Below, piece after piece: positions 7,274 to 13,083 of a DNA stretch of 13,083 nt; the first letter of the stretch is position 1; each line of letters begins with the position of its first letter. The DNA is taken from positions 1 to 13,083 of the forward strand of contig JAIRTG010000134.1 of the NCBI GenBank assembly GCA_031255055.1. Direction: 5' to 3'. A model generated the notes under the pieces. That model ran no database searches, was not told the origin of the DNA, and saw nothing but the letters and a program-made list of their open reading frames with translations. The DNA is from Prevotellaceae bacterium (GTDB lineage Bacteria; Bacteroidota; Bacteroidia; Bacteroidales; Paludibacteraceae). The position numbers were made by a program, and so were the translations under genes.

Positions 7274-7302
7274 CAAAGATACTAATTTTAATTAATCGAC
7301 AA
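7274..7302 (-). promoter_or_regulatory. Promoter of the greA-HIT operon
   Basis: On the minus strand TTG (7302-7300) is followed after 18 bases by TATCTTTG (7281-7274), a perfect -7 box. It gives a leader of about 80 bases, which contains the hairpin at 7214-7243. Confidence 0.55.
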
Positions 7303-7337
7303 CTGTTCTAAAGGCAATTCGTGAAAAAATATACTGC

Positions 7338-7796
7338 TTAGCAGTATTTCCGATTAAATATTTCGGAATAAACGAACGCTCTTTTTACGTCGTCTTCGCT
7401 GTCGAGATGAATACTTTTCAGTAAGTCGCTTTTTTCTGTTTCGGCGCTTACTACCATTTCGAGGTTGTTGTATTGTTCCTTCAGCCTCAGCTTTGAAACA
7501 TCGTCAATAGTTTCGTAGCTCATTTTAGCCGCAGGTTTTTTCGTGTTTTTTGGGACAACAGGCGCTTTGGGAACCGGCGTAACCGTTACGGGCGCCGTTT
7601 TCTCTACTTGCGGAATCCAGTCGTCAAAAATTTCATCTTCTGCCGTCTTGTATTCTTCTGTTTCCACATAAACATCTTCCGGCAGCGTGTTCCTTTGTGC
7701 ATTAGCTCTTTTTTTTCTGCTTTTGAAAAGGCCGCTGAGCACAAATACTATTAGTAAGATAATGTATAATACGTCTCCTAATTCTGCGTACATCAT
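7338..7796 (-). CDS. Single-pass membrane protein of unknown function
   Basis: About 152 residues. An N-terminal transmembrane helix (VLYIILLIVFVLSGLF, residues 9-24 from this start) is followed by a basic patch (KSRKKR), which by the positive-inside rule places the rest in the cytoplasm. The middle is acidic, then rich in Pro, Lys and Val and probably disordered. The last ~25 residues (DDVKRAFVYSEIFNRKY) form an amphipathic helix that looks like the conserved part and could bind a partner. The frame opens further to a TTG at 7823, but the promoter at 7821-7850 overlaps that codon, so translation must start at the ATG at 7796 or the adjacent one at 7793. It lies 57 bases behind the zinc metallopeptidase and could also be read through from it. 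I do not recognise a family with a known role. Confidence 0.8.
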   Translation of the reverse strand: MMYAELGDVLYIILLIVFVLSGLFKSRKKRANAQRNTLPEDVYVETEEYKTAEDEIFDDWIPQVEKTAPVTVTPVPKAPVVPKNTKKPAAKMSYETIDDVSKLRLKEQYNNLEMVVSAETEKSDLLKSIHLDSEDDVKRAFVYSEIFNRKYC

Positions 7797-7820
7797 AGTG
7801 TTAAAATTATTGATTGGCAA

Positions 7821-7850
7821 CAAAGTTAAGCATTTCTATCCATAAAACAA
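7821..7850 (-). promoter_or_regulatory. Promoter of the membrane-protein gene
   Basis: On the minus strand TTG (7850-7848), 19 bases, then TAACTTTG (7828-7821) match the Bacteroidota consensus exactly. Transcription should begin near 7815, about 20 bases before the ATG at 7796, which excludes the upstream TTG start. Confidence 0.6.
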
Positions 7851-7852
7851 CG

Positions 7853-8539
7853 TTAGTTACGCCGTCCCGAAAATAACAGGATGTAGTATATCAAAGTAGC
7901 CAGCGAACCCAAAGCAGCCACAACGTATGTATAGGCGGCCGACTTCAATGCGTCCTTTGCCTGTTCCTGTGTTGTTCCCGAAGTGATTCCCGCGCCGTCG
8001 AGCCATATCAATGCTCTTTTGCTCGCGTCTATCTCAACAGGCAGGGTGATGAAACTAAACAAAGTTGTGAGCGCAAACAGGATGATTCCGACCAGCAGCA
8101 TAAAATAATTGTTGAAGATGCTGATGAACAGGATACCCGCCAGAATAACCCATGTGACCCATTGCGACGAAAAGTTGACAATCGGGACGAGCTTTGAGCG
8201 CATTTCGAGTGGTGCGTAGGCTTTGGCATGTTGAACGGCATGTCCACATTCATGAGCGGCAACGGCGGCTGCGGCAACGCTGTTCGATGCGTAAACGTCG
8301 CGGCTCAGGTTTACCGTTTTGTTTGCCGGATTATAATGGTCGGTCAGATGTCCGTTGGTCGAAATGACTCGGACATCGTAGATACCGTTTTCTTTCAACA
8401 TTTTTTCTGCAACCTGTCTGCCCGTCATACCGTTTTGGACAGGAACTCTTGCGTATTTTTCAAATTTAGCCTGTAACCTTTTTTGCACAATGAAACTCAT
8501 GAGCGCAATCGCTCCGAAAAGAAGATAAGAAAGTAACAT
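7853..8539 (-). CDS. YugP-type zinc metallopeptidase (membrane-embedded)
   Basis: A 228-residue integral membrane protein of the Zn_peptidase_2 (YugP) family. It has one N-terminal membrane helix (~2-18), a soluble part with the zinc motif HECGH (His96, Glu97, His100), and hydrophobic segments at ~126-145, 146-166 and ~202-224. The segment LPVEIDASKRAL (166-177) supplies a candidate third ligand, Glu169, as in related M48-like enzymes. NGHLTDHYNP (62-71) and NLSRDVY (77-83) are typical family signatures. The family is presumed to cut membrane or envelope proteins, but no physiological substrate is established. Length is normal for the family. It starts at an ATG 116 bases behind purA's stop, with no clear promoter seen, and is followed closely by the small membrane protein, with which it may act. 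Confidence 0.9.
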   Translation of the reverse strand: MLLSYLLFGAIALMSFIVQKRLQAKFEKYARVPVQNGMTGRQVAEKMLKENGIYDVRVISTNGHLTDHYNPANKTVNLSRDVYASNSVAAAAVAAHECGHAVQHAKAYAPLEMRSKLVPIVNFSSQWVTWVILAGILFISIFNNYFMLLVGIILFALTTLFSFITLPVEIDASKRALIWLDGAGITSGTTQEQAKDALKSAAYTYVVAALGSLATLIYYILLFSGRRN

Positions 8540-8655
8540 AATTCTCTGATTTTATTGACAATTTAGCGCCGTCTCCGGTCAAAATGCTTGCCGAACATCG
8601 ATTTGACAGGCGTCTGTTTTTTTAAATAAATAGAAATTCCGTCAACGAAACAAAC

Positions 8656-9915
8656 TCACCTGATGATGGTCTGTTCCCTGTCAGGCCCAACGGAAACGAT
8701 TTTGACAGGAACGCCCAAGTATTCTTCCAGAAACGAGATGTAGGCGCCGAACTCGACAGGAAACGCTTTTTCGTCCGAAATTTTTGTCATGTCGGTTTTC
8801 CATCCCTTCAATTCTTGGTAGACCGGTTTCGTCGAATCGTCTAATTCAAACGGGAAATCGGTAGTTTTCTTTCCGTCTATCTCGTATGCCGTACATACTT
8901 TTATGGTATCAAAATCATCGAGCACATCGCTTTTCATCATAATCAGCCGTGTGACGCCGTTTATCATAATCGCGTAGCGGAGGGCTACCAAATCGATCCA
9001 TCCGCACCGACGAGGGCGTCCGGTGACAGCGCCAAATTCCGCTCCGACGGTTCTCATCCGTTCCCCGTCCCTGTCGAACAGTTCGGTTGGAAAAGGCCCG
9101 CTTCCCACCCTCGTACAGTAGGCTTTAAAGATGCCGTATACCTCTCCGATGTTATGAGGCGCAACGCCCAATCCGGTACACGCCCCCGCACAGACCGTGT
9201 TCGACGACGTGACAAAGGGATACGAACCGAAATCAATGTCGAGCATAGCGCCTTGCGCACCTTCGGCAAGCACTTTTGTGTTATTTTTCAACGCACGGTT
9301 GATATAGTGTTCGCTGTCGATCAACTCAAACTGTTTGATACATTCAAGTCCTTCAAACCATTCTTTTTCCGACTCGGCCAAATCGTATTCATACCGATAC
9401 TGCGCCAGTATTTTTTTATGGCGTTCGATGGCTTGATTATATTTTGTGGTAAAATTGTGAAAGATATCTCCGACGCGCAGTCCGTTCCGACCGATTTTAT
9501 CGGTATATGTAGGGCCGATGCCTTTTCCTGTCGTTCCGATTTTAGAATCGCCTTTTGCGCTTTCGTAGGCAGCATCGAGCAGACGGTGTGTCGGCAGGAT
9601 CAGGTGCGCCTTTTTTGATATTTTAAGGCGTTCGGTCAGCGGATGCCCCGAAGCTTTCAAAGATTCGATTTCGGCTTTAAAAAGTGCGGGGTCGAGCACC
9701 ACGCCGTTACCGATAACATTGATTTTATCCCCCTGAAAAATGCCGGAAGGAATGGAGCGAAGTACAAACTTATTGCCCTCAAACGCCAGTGTATGACCGG
9801 CGTTCGGGCCGCCCTGGAATCGGGTGATCAGTTCGTATCCGGGCGTCAGCACATCTACTATTTTTCCTTTACCTTCGTCGCCCCATTGAAGGCCTAATAA
9901 AACATCTATTTTCAT
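8656..9915 (-). CDS. purA: Adenylosuccinate synthetase
   Basis: A 419-residue enzyme joining IMP and aspartate with GTP hydrolysis to give adenylosuccinate, the first committed step from IMP to AMP, in the cytoplasm. The P-loop QWGDEGKGK (10-18) includes the catalytic base Asp13, and GPNAGHT (36-42) contains His41, both at the same numbers as in Escherichia coli PurA. Further signatures are GTTGKGIGP (127-135), the EGAQGAMLDIDFGSYPFVTSS stretch, and TGRPRRCGW for base and GTP recognition. The length is typical (about 420-430) and the frame is intact. It lies 41 bases behind the Fur-family gene and is probably co-transcribed, an arrangement I recall from other Bacteroidales. No functional link between the two is evident beyond that. 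Confidence 0.97.
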   Translation of the reverse strand: MKIDVLLGLQWGDEGKGKIVDVLTPGYELITRFQGGPNAGHTLAFEGNKFVLRSIPSGIFQGDKINVIGNGVVLDPALFKAEIESLKASGHPLTERLKISKKAHLILPTHRLLDAAYESAKGDSKIGTTGKGIGPTYTDKIGRNGLRVGDIFHNFTTKYNQAIERHKKILAQYRYEYDLAESEKEWFEGLECIKQFELIDSEHYINRALKNNTKVLAEGAQGAMLDIDFGSYPFVTSSNTVCAGACTGLGVAPHNIGEVYGIFKAYCTRVGSGPFPTELFDRDGERMRTVGAEFGAVTGRPRRCGWIDLVALRYAIMINGVTRLIMMKSDVLDDFDTIKVCTAYEIDGKKTTDFPFELDDSTKPVYQELKGWKTDMTKISDEKAFPVEFGAYISFLEEYLGVPVKIVSVGPDREQTIIR

Positions 9916-9956
9916 TGAAAATAAGGATTTATGAATTAAATAATTTTGATTTTAAT

Positions 9957-10418
9957 TTATTTTCGGTGGTTGTTCAACTTATTCAGGCATTTTTTACACA
10001 GTCCGTAGACATACAGCGAATAATGTGTTTTCCGGAAATCGGGAAATTCCTTAGCCTGAATAGCCGAGCGGATAGCTTTATCCGAAAACTCCTTTATCTT
10101 TCCGCAATTGGTACAGACCAAGTGATTGTGTATCTTGTTGCCGAATGTTTTTTCATACTGCGCCTCCTGTCGTCCGAACTGATGTTTAACAATCAGTTGT
10201 GCGTCGATCAGCAGTTCCAGCGTATTATACACCGTTGCCAGGCTGACACGGTGTTCTTCCTTCATCATACTGTATAACGACTCTGCATTAAAATGCTCGT
10301 CAAGTTGATATGCCTGTTCCAGGATGGCATATCGTTCAAATGTTTTTCGGTGTTTATTTGCTATGAGATATTGTGTGAAAATATTTTTTATCTCATCAAA
10401 AGGCAATTCTTCTTTCAT
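9957..10418 (-). CDS. Fur-family metal/peroxide-responsive transcriptional regulator
   Basis: A 153-residue Fur-superfamily repressor. The N-terminal winged helix has the recognition helix SLATVYNTLELL (59-70). The hinge leads to the dimerisation domain with KIHNHLVCTNCGKIKEF (96-111), in which His97 and His99 are probable metal ligands. Two CxxC pairs, Cys102/Cys105 and Cys141/Cys144, form the usual structural zinc site. The family includes Fur (iron), Zur (zinc) and PerR (peroxide); sequence alone does not settle the subtype. The frame is open upstream to 10466, but the ATG at 10418 is chosen because the extra 16 residues are not Fur-like and the MKEELPFDEI start fits. It is first in an operon with purA. 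No obvious inverted-repeat Fur box was found in its upstream region. Confidence 0.92.
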   Translation of the reverse strand: MKEELPFDEIKNIFTQYLIANKHRKTFERYAILEQAYQLDEHFNAESLYSMMKEEHRVSLATVYNTLELLIDAQLIVKHQFGRQEAQYEKTFGNKIHNHLVCTNCGKIKEFSDKAIRSAIQAKEFPDFRKTHYSLYVYGLCKKCLNKLNNHRK

Positions 10419-10490
10419 ATTGGTGTCTTTCGTTTTTTTGCGGTAGAAAATAACACAAAAAAACAACCATCTAAATATTACTCAATCGAA

Positions 10491-10498
10491 CAAAGGTA
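10491..10498 (-). promoter_or_regulatory. Probable -7 box of the fur-purA operon
   Basis: TACCTTTG on the minus strand fits TAnnTTTG, giving a leader of roughly 65 bases to the ATG at 10418. The -33 region is only a T-rich run, so the call rests on one box. Confidence 0.4.
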
Positions 10499-10608
10499 CA
10501 ACAATTATCCGAAAAAATGATTAACCCCTATTCACAAAACAGCATTTTCCTCGCCTGACAACCAACCATCCCGTCATTCATTTATCGCGTTATCGCGGTC
10601 GGTCTGCC

Positions 10609-10683
10609 GTCGGAGGGCGACCAAACAACGGTCTGTCTTTCAAAAGTCGGAGGGCGACCAAACAACAGGTCTGTCGTTCAAAA
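10609..10683. repeat. Tandem duplication of the GSCFA gene's 3' end (37 and 38 bp)
   Basis: The unit starting GTCGGAGGGCGACCAAACAA and ending in TTCAAAA occurs at 10609-10645 and again at 10646-10683. The copies differ by one inserted base and one substitution. The second lies inside the coding region; the first lies almost wholly beyond the stop codon, which was created at the junction. Confidence 0.9.
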
Positions 10684-11614
10684 AAGGATATTTCTCCAGC
10701 AGCCGCCGTTTTTTATTTTCGACCTGCGACAGAAATATCCGGTGAGCGTTTGTTTCGGGATGCCTTACTTTGTGATTCAGGTCGTTTTTCAGAGACATTA
10801 TTTCCGAAACGATCGTCTTTGTTGTTTTCGAAAAGTAAGTATCGCCGAATTTTTCCCAGATATAATCGATCGCCGTAGCAGACAGATGAAGCATATCGTC
10901 GGCATAATACCGGTAATCCCTCAATTCGTCCGACATAATTTCGTAAGCGGGAAAATAATCGACGTTTCCGAACCGTTTTTGCAGTTCATCGACCGCCAGC
11001 AGCAGGACGCCCTTACTGATATTATTTTCATGCGCCCCATCTTTCAGGTGTCGAATCGGACTGACGGTAAACAACACTTTCACCTCTGGCCGTTGCCGTT
11101 CTAAGAGCGGGATCACGTCCCGATAGGCAGCCACAATATCCTCCACCCGCAACCTGTAACGGACAAAGTGTTGAGAGGGCAATTTATGACAATTTGCAAC
11201 AGGTTGACCGGTAGCGGTCGATTTGTACACCCAAGCCGTTCCGAAAGTAATCAGCAACCGATCGACGTGTCGAAAAAGAGTACAAGCGGTTTCCATTCGT
11301 CGGTTGATCGTTTCCACTGTTTTTTCGGGCGAGAGGTCGGAAAACAGACTGCTATGCGAAAAACTATTCCACAAATCGTGATAGAAGAACAAATCCGTTT
11401 CCACAAACCGTCTATTTTCCAGCAGATCGATCAGCGCATTTCGTACCGAAACCGGATTGTACAACACCCCGAACGGATTTACATCTACATTGAAACCGCG
11501 TTCGTACAGTTTTTTACCGATATGTTCGGAAAAGCAGGATCCCAGTGTGAGGATATTGTCCGAATGTGACAATTGATACGTCGGCGTCACCGGTTCGACC
11601 TTTGTCGAGAACAT
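10640..11614 (-). CDS. GSCFA domain-containing protein
   Basis: A 324-residue protein with the name-giving motif near its start: TLGSCFSEHIG, with Gly25-Ser26-Cys27-Phe28. NPFGVLYNP (46-54), the HDLWNSFSHSS segment (79-89), LLITFGTAWVY, and VSPIRHLKDGAHENN (~207-221) complete the pattern of the GSCFA family, a distant relative of SGNH hydrolases common in Bacteroidota. No member's substrate is established to my knowledge. No signal peptide is seen, so it should be cytoplasmic. It begins 9 bases after the M15 peptidase lipoprotein stop and is surely co-transcribed, hinting at an envelope or peptidoglycan role. The C-terminus is altered: a 37-38 base duplication places the TGA at the repeat junction. 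Without the second copy the frame would run eight more residues. I see no good terminator behind it. Confidence 0.9.
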   Translation of the reverse strand: MFSTKVEPVTPTYQLSHSDNILTLGSCFSEHIGKKLYERGFNVDVNPFGVLYNPVSVRNALIDLLENRRFVETDLFFYHDLWNSFSHSSLFSDLSPEKTVETINRRMETACTLFRHVDRLLITFGTAWVYKSTATGQPVANCHKLPSQHFVRYRLRVEDIVAAYRDVIPLLERQRPEVKVLFTVSPIRHLKDGAHENNISKGVLLLAVDELQKRFGNVDYFPAYEIMSDELRDYRYYADDMLHLSATAIDYIWEKFGDTYFSKTTKTIVSEIMSLKNDLNHKVRHPETNAHRIFLSQVENKKRRLLEKYPFLNDRPVVWSPSDF

Positions 11615-11623
11615 AAAAGGGGG

Positions 11624-12292
11624 TTATTTTTTTTCAAAATGATTATCGTCGTAATACCGTGTAAAAGTATTTCCCCAGAGGAATCCCATCCGTTGAAATT
11701 TGACCACCACCGGATGGTCTCTATAAAATGTACCGGGTATTTCGGGATTATATTCGGCACCTTCCGGTCGATTCGGACGTTTTTCTGTTTTCCAGCGCAA
11801 CGGATTGAAATACGGATTTATGTCGATAGCCATACCCGAAGCGTGTTTGGAATAGCTGATATGCCGGTAACAGAAGCTGTACGTATTATTCGCCTGCATC
11901 GAGAGTTCCTCATCCCAGCCATATCTGACAATAGGGATAGCGTGTGCCACGGGAAATTTCAGTTCTTTAATAAATTCAAAAATCGAGACAATATTCTGTG
12001 CGATTTTTCGATTACACAAAATTTGTCCCTGGTGCAATTTTCCGTCCGTCGAATAATACTGTACTTGGATCAGTTCCAACTCTCGAATCACATCCTCATC
12101 CGCAGTCGTTCCCATCGTCGCCTCCTCGAAAGTATAGTTACAGTCGACAATCACATGTTCGATCGAGATATACGGGATAGTATCAGTCGGTTCGGAAGCG
12201 GAAAAATCGTCATTTGTATCCTGCATTTTTGCATTTTTACAGGTCAACAGCGCAACAGAAAGCAATAACATAAAAACGGGTTTGAGTTTCAT
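11624..12292 (-). CDS. M15-family peptidase lipoprotein (peptidoglycan carboxy/endopeptidase type)
   Basis: A 222-residue protein with a lipoprotein signal (MKLKPVFMLLLSVALLTC, acylated Cys18), so it acts in the periplasm or on the envelope. The C-terminal half has the zinc site of the M15 family: SKHASGMAIDINP supplies His150 and Asp157, and DDNHFE near the end supplies His218. NNTYSFCYR (135-143) is the substrate-side motif common to M15 D-alanyl-D-alanine carboxypeptidases and L-Ala-D-Glu endopeptidases of the VanY-like and M15C groups. The family trims peptidoglycan stem peptides; which bond is cut here cannot be told. It is the first gene of a two-gene operon with the GSCFA gene. Its start codon is preceded, 7 bases upstream on the coding strand, by a run of 13 Ts that could slip. 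Confidence 0.88.
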   Translation of the reverse strand: MKLKPVFMLLLSVALLTCKNAKMQDTNDDFSASEPTDTIPYISIEHVIVDCNYTFEEATMGTTADEDVIRELELIQVQYYSTDGKLHQGQILCNRKIAQNIVSIFEFIKELKFPVAHAIPIVRYGWDEELSMQANNTYSFCYRHISYSKHASGMAIDINPYFNPLRWKTEKRPNRPEGAEYNPEIPGTFYRDHPVVVKFQRMGFLWGNTFTRYYDDNHFEKK

Positions 12293-12299
12293 AGGCTTG

Positions 12300-12330
12300 A
12301 AAAAAAAAAAAATAATCGGCCGTAAAGGTA
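12300..12330 (-). promoter_or_regulatory. Weak -7 box and 13-base T-run upstream of the M15 gene
   Basis: TACCTTTA (12330-12323 on the minus strand) is one base off TAnnTTTG and has no clear -33 partner. Between it and the ATG lies a homopolymer of 13 bases (12300-12312; T on the transcribed sense). Its place in the short leader means a length change would alter leader spacing. Confidence 0.25.
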
Positions 12331-12446
12331 CAATAATTTCGATGTTTTTATTACATAGTTATCCCGTGACGGCGTATTTTCTACATTTCCGACCTCGCAT
12401 TTTCCCTGTGAAACGTTACGGATTAGCAGGGAAAATTTAACTCAAA

Positions 12447-12584
12447 AAGAGAAAGAGAATTAGGTGCGGGAAGTTTTCCCCTTGCTACAGCCCGCCGTAC
12501 GGTCTTCTTTGAAGAAAGAGAAAGAGAAAGAGAATTAGGGGGGGGAAGTCTCCCCCTCGCTACAGCCCGCCGTTGGCGGTCTTC
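12447..12584. repeat. Two imperfect copies of a ~62-bp repeat with purine-rich heads
   Basis: Copy one (12447-12507) and copy two (12522-12584) both start AAGAGAAAGAGAATTAGG, share a G-run and C-run hairpin with an AAGT loop, then GCTACAGCCCGCCGT and GGTCTTC. They differ at scattered positions and by 2 bases in length. The second is preceded by extra AGAAAG hexamers. The shared hairpin and the context suggest a dispersed intergenic element rather than a coding repeat. Confidence 0.75.
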
Positions 12585-12643
12585 CGCTACCCCCTCGGGG
12601 GGGCGCTGCCCCGCAACGCCCCGTAAGACAGTGTTTAAATAGC

Positions 12644-12706
12644 GATTAGTGATTAGTGATTAGTGATTAGTGATTAGTGATTAGTGATTAGTGATTAGTG
12701 ATTAGT
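12644..12706. repeat. Nine perfect tandem heptamers GATTAGT
   Basis: 63 bases made of exactly nine GATTAGT units with no mismatch, flanked on the left by AGC and on the right by a C-run. Perfect short tandem arrays change copy number by slippage, so the count may differ between strains. The unit is not a multiple of three and lies in no gene. Confidence 0.95.
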
Positions 12707-12844
12707 CCCCCTCTATATTTTGTCAAGTGCAAAAAAAAGAATAACTCTCGGCGCAGCCCTGCAAATACTGTTCATAGCAGATAGTTACAGGGTAGTTATA
12801 TGAAAGTGCCGGTTCATCTCCTGCGGTTCGCTTCTTTCTGCAAA

Positions 12845-12890
12845 TGTCCGAACCTTGATTTTCCGGATTATAGGATTGCCCTGATTTTGT
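12845..12890. repeat. GATT-periodic stretch
   Basis: GATT recurs at 12857, 12866, 12874 and 12883, that is every 8-9 bases, after TGTCCGAACCTTGA. I recall similar TGTCTGAACC...GATTTT...GGATT strings scattered through Bacteroidota intergenic DNA, but cannot check this here. Confidence 0.4.
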
Positions 12891-12908
12891 TGTGGGCACT
12901 CTTTTAGT

Positions 12909-12957
12909 GATTAGCGATTAGTGTTTAATTATAGCGAATCCGCACTAATCACTAATC
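12909..12957. repeat. Inverted pair of heptamer doublets
   Basis: GATTAGCGATTAGTG (12909-12923) is matched in inverse orientation by CACTAATCACTAATC (12943-12957) with one mismatch, separated by 19 bases. Both arms are the same GATTAGT unit as in the array 200 bases away. Confidence 0.7.
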
Positions 12958-13039
12958 GTTATATGTGATTGCATGTGCCGGGACGGCACTCCCCCGACCT
13001 CGACCGGTGAGCCGGAAAATCAGTGAAGCCGGCGTAAAG

Positions 13040-13083
13040 AAATCCTCGCTGTCTGAGCGACGCAGTCGCGAGTTCGAGGATTT
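13040..13083. repeat. REP-like nested palindrome at the right edge
   Basis: AAATCCTCG (13040-13048) pairs with CGAGGATTT (13075-13083). Inside it GCGAC and GTCGC (13057-13061, 13065-13069) form a second stem with a GCA loop. The outer stem reaches the last base of the window, so it may be longer. The form resembles bacterial REP palindromes or the end of a mobile element. Confidence 0.6.

Larger units (their letters stand above)
12331..13083. other. Gene-free, repeat-rich intergenic region
   Basis: About 750 bases with no credible open frame on either strand and no recognisable RNA gene. It is a patchwork of the repeats listed separately, with C- and G-rich palindromes (CCCCC/GGGGG around 12590-12603; GTGCCG/CGGCAC at 12975-12989). 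The composition changes sharply from the neighbouring genes. Confidence 0.7.

Noticed and set aside
9154..9618. Plus-strand open frame of 154 codons inside purA
   Set aside because: It is antisense to the highly conserved purA coding sequence, with no independent motif or promoter.
10419..10466. Upstream extension of the Fur-family frame to an earlier ATG
   Set aside because: The extra residues (FFCVIFYRKKT) are unlike Fur N-termini, and the extension would nearly fill the leader after the -7 box.
9915..10520. Autoregulatory Fur box upstream of the Fur-family gene
   Set aside because: I searched for a 7-1-7 inverted repeat and found nothing beyond AT-rich noise.
11573..12268. Long plus-strand open frame (231 codons) opposite the M15 gene
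   Set aside because: It lies fully antisense to a gene with clear M15 zinc motifs and its translation has no domain character.
12644..12706. CRISPR array
   Set aside because: The units are 7 bases with no spacers: a simple tandem repeat.
13040..13083. tRNA, because of GAGTTCGAGG resembling a T-arm
   Set aside because: No acceptor, D or anticodon arms can be paired around it; the palindrome explains the sequence better.

Overview
The window looks like chromosomal DNA of a member of the Bacteroidales (phylum Bacteroidota). Four lines support this: a cysteine protease ending in a type IX secretion C-terminal domain, promoter boxes of the Bacteroidota type (TTTG or TTG about 19 bases before TAnnTTTG), a FtsE of the form found in this phylum with no ftsX beside it, and a GSCFA-domain protein. 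Species cannot be named from the sequence.

Layout. At the left edge the 5' end of a small XRE-type helix-turn-helix regulator runs off the window on the minus strand, behind a good promoter. About 1.7 kb without a convincing gene follows. It holds an unexplained pair of promoter-like boxes, an AT-rich palindrome, and a small MITE-like inverted-repeat element with a diverged relative beside it. Then come ftsE (minus) and, divergently, a two-gene plus-strand unit: an 859-residue C10 (streptopain/interpain-like) protease and a lipoprotein of unknown function.

Between this unit and the convergent greA-HIT operon lies the 5' domain I of a group IIC intron, placed directly after the T-tract of the HIT-gene terminator. 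That is where intact group IIC introns insert, but here the rest of the intron is gone.

From 6.2 to 12.3 kb all genes are on the minus strand: HIT hydrolase and greA (one operon, with a terminator-like hairpin in the greA leader), a single-pass membrane protein of unknown function with its own promoter, a YugP-type zinc metallopeptidase, purA preceded by a Fur-family regulator (one operon), and an M15 peptidase lipoprotein followed 9 bases later by a GSCFA protein. The last 37-38 bases of the GSCFA gene are tandemly duplicated, which has moved its stop codon.

The last 0.8 kb has no gene and is a mosaic of repeats: two imperfect 61-63-base copies with purine-rich heads, nine perfect heptamers GATTAGT, the same heptamer again in inverted arrangement, a GATT-periodic stretch, and a REP-like palindrome at the right edge.

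The coding content is mostly housekeeping (transcript cleavage, purine synthesis, metal- or peroxide-responsive control, envelope remodelling) plus one secreted protease. I see no new defence or multi-gene system. The most interesting signals are the orphan group IIC intron domain, the greA leader hairpin, the protease-lipoprotein pair and the repeat-rich flanks.
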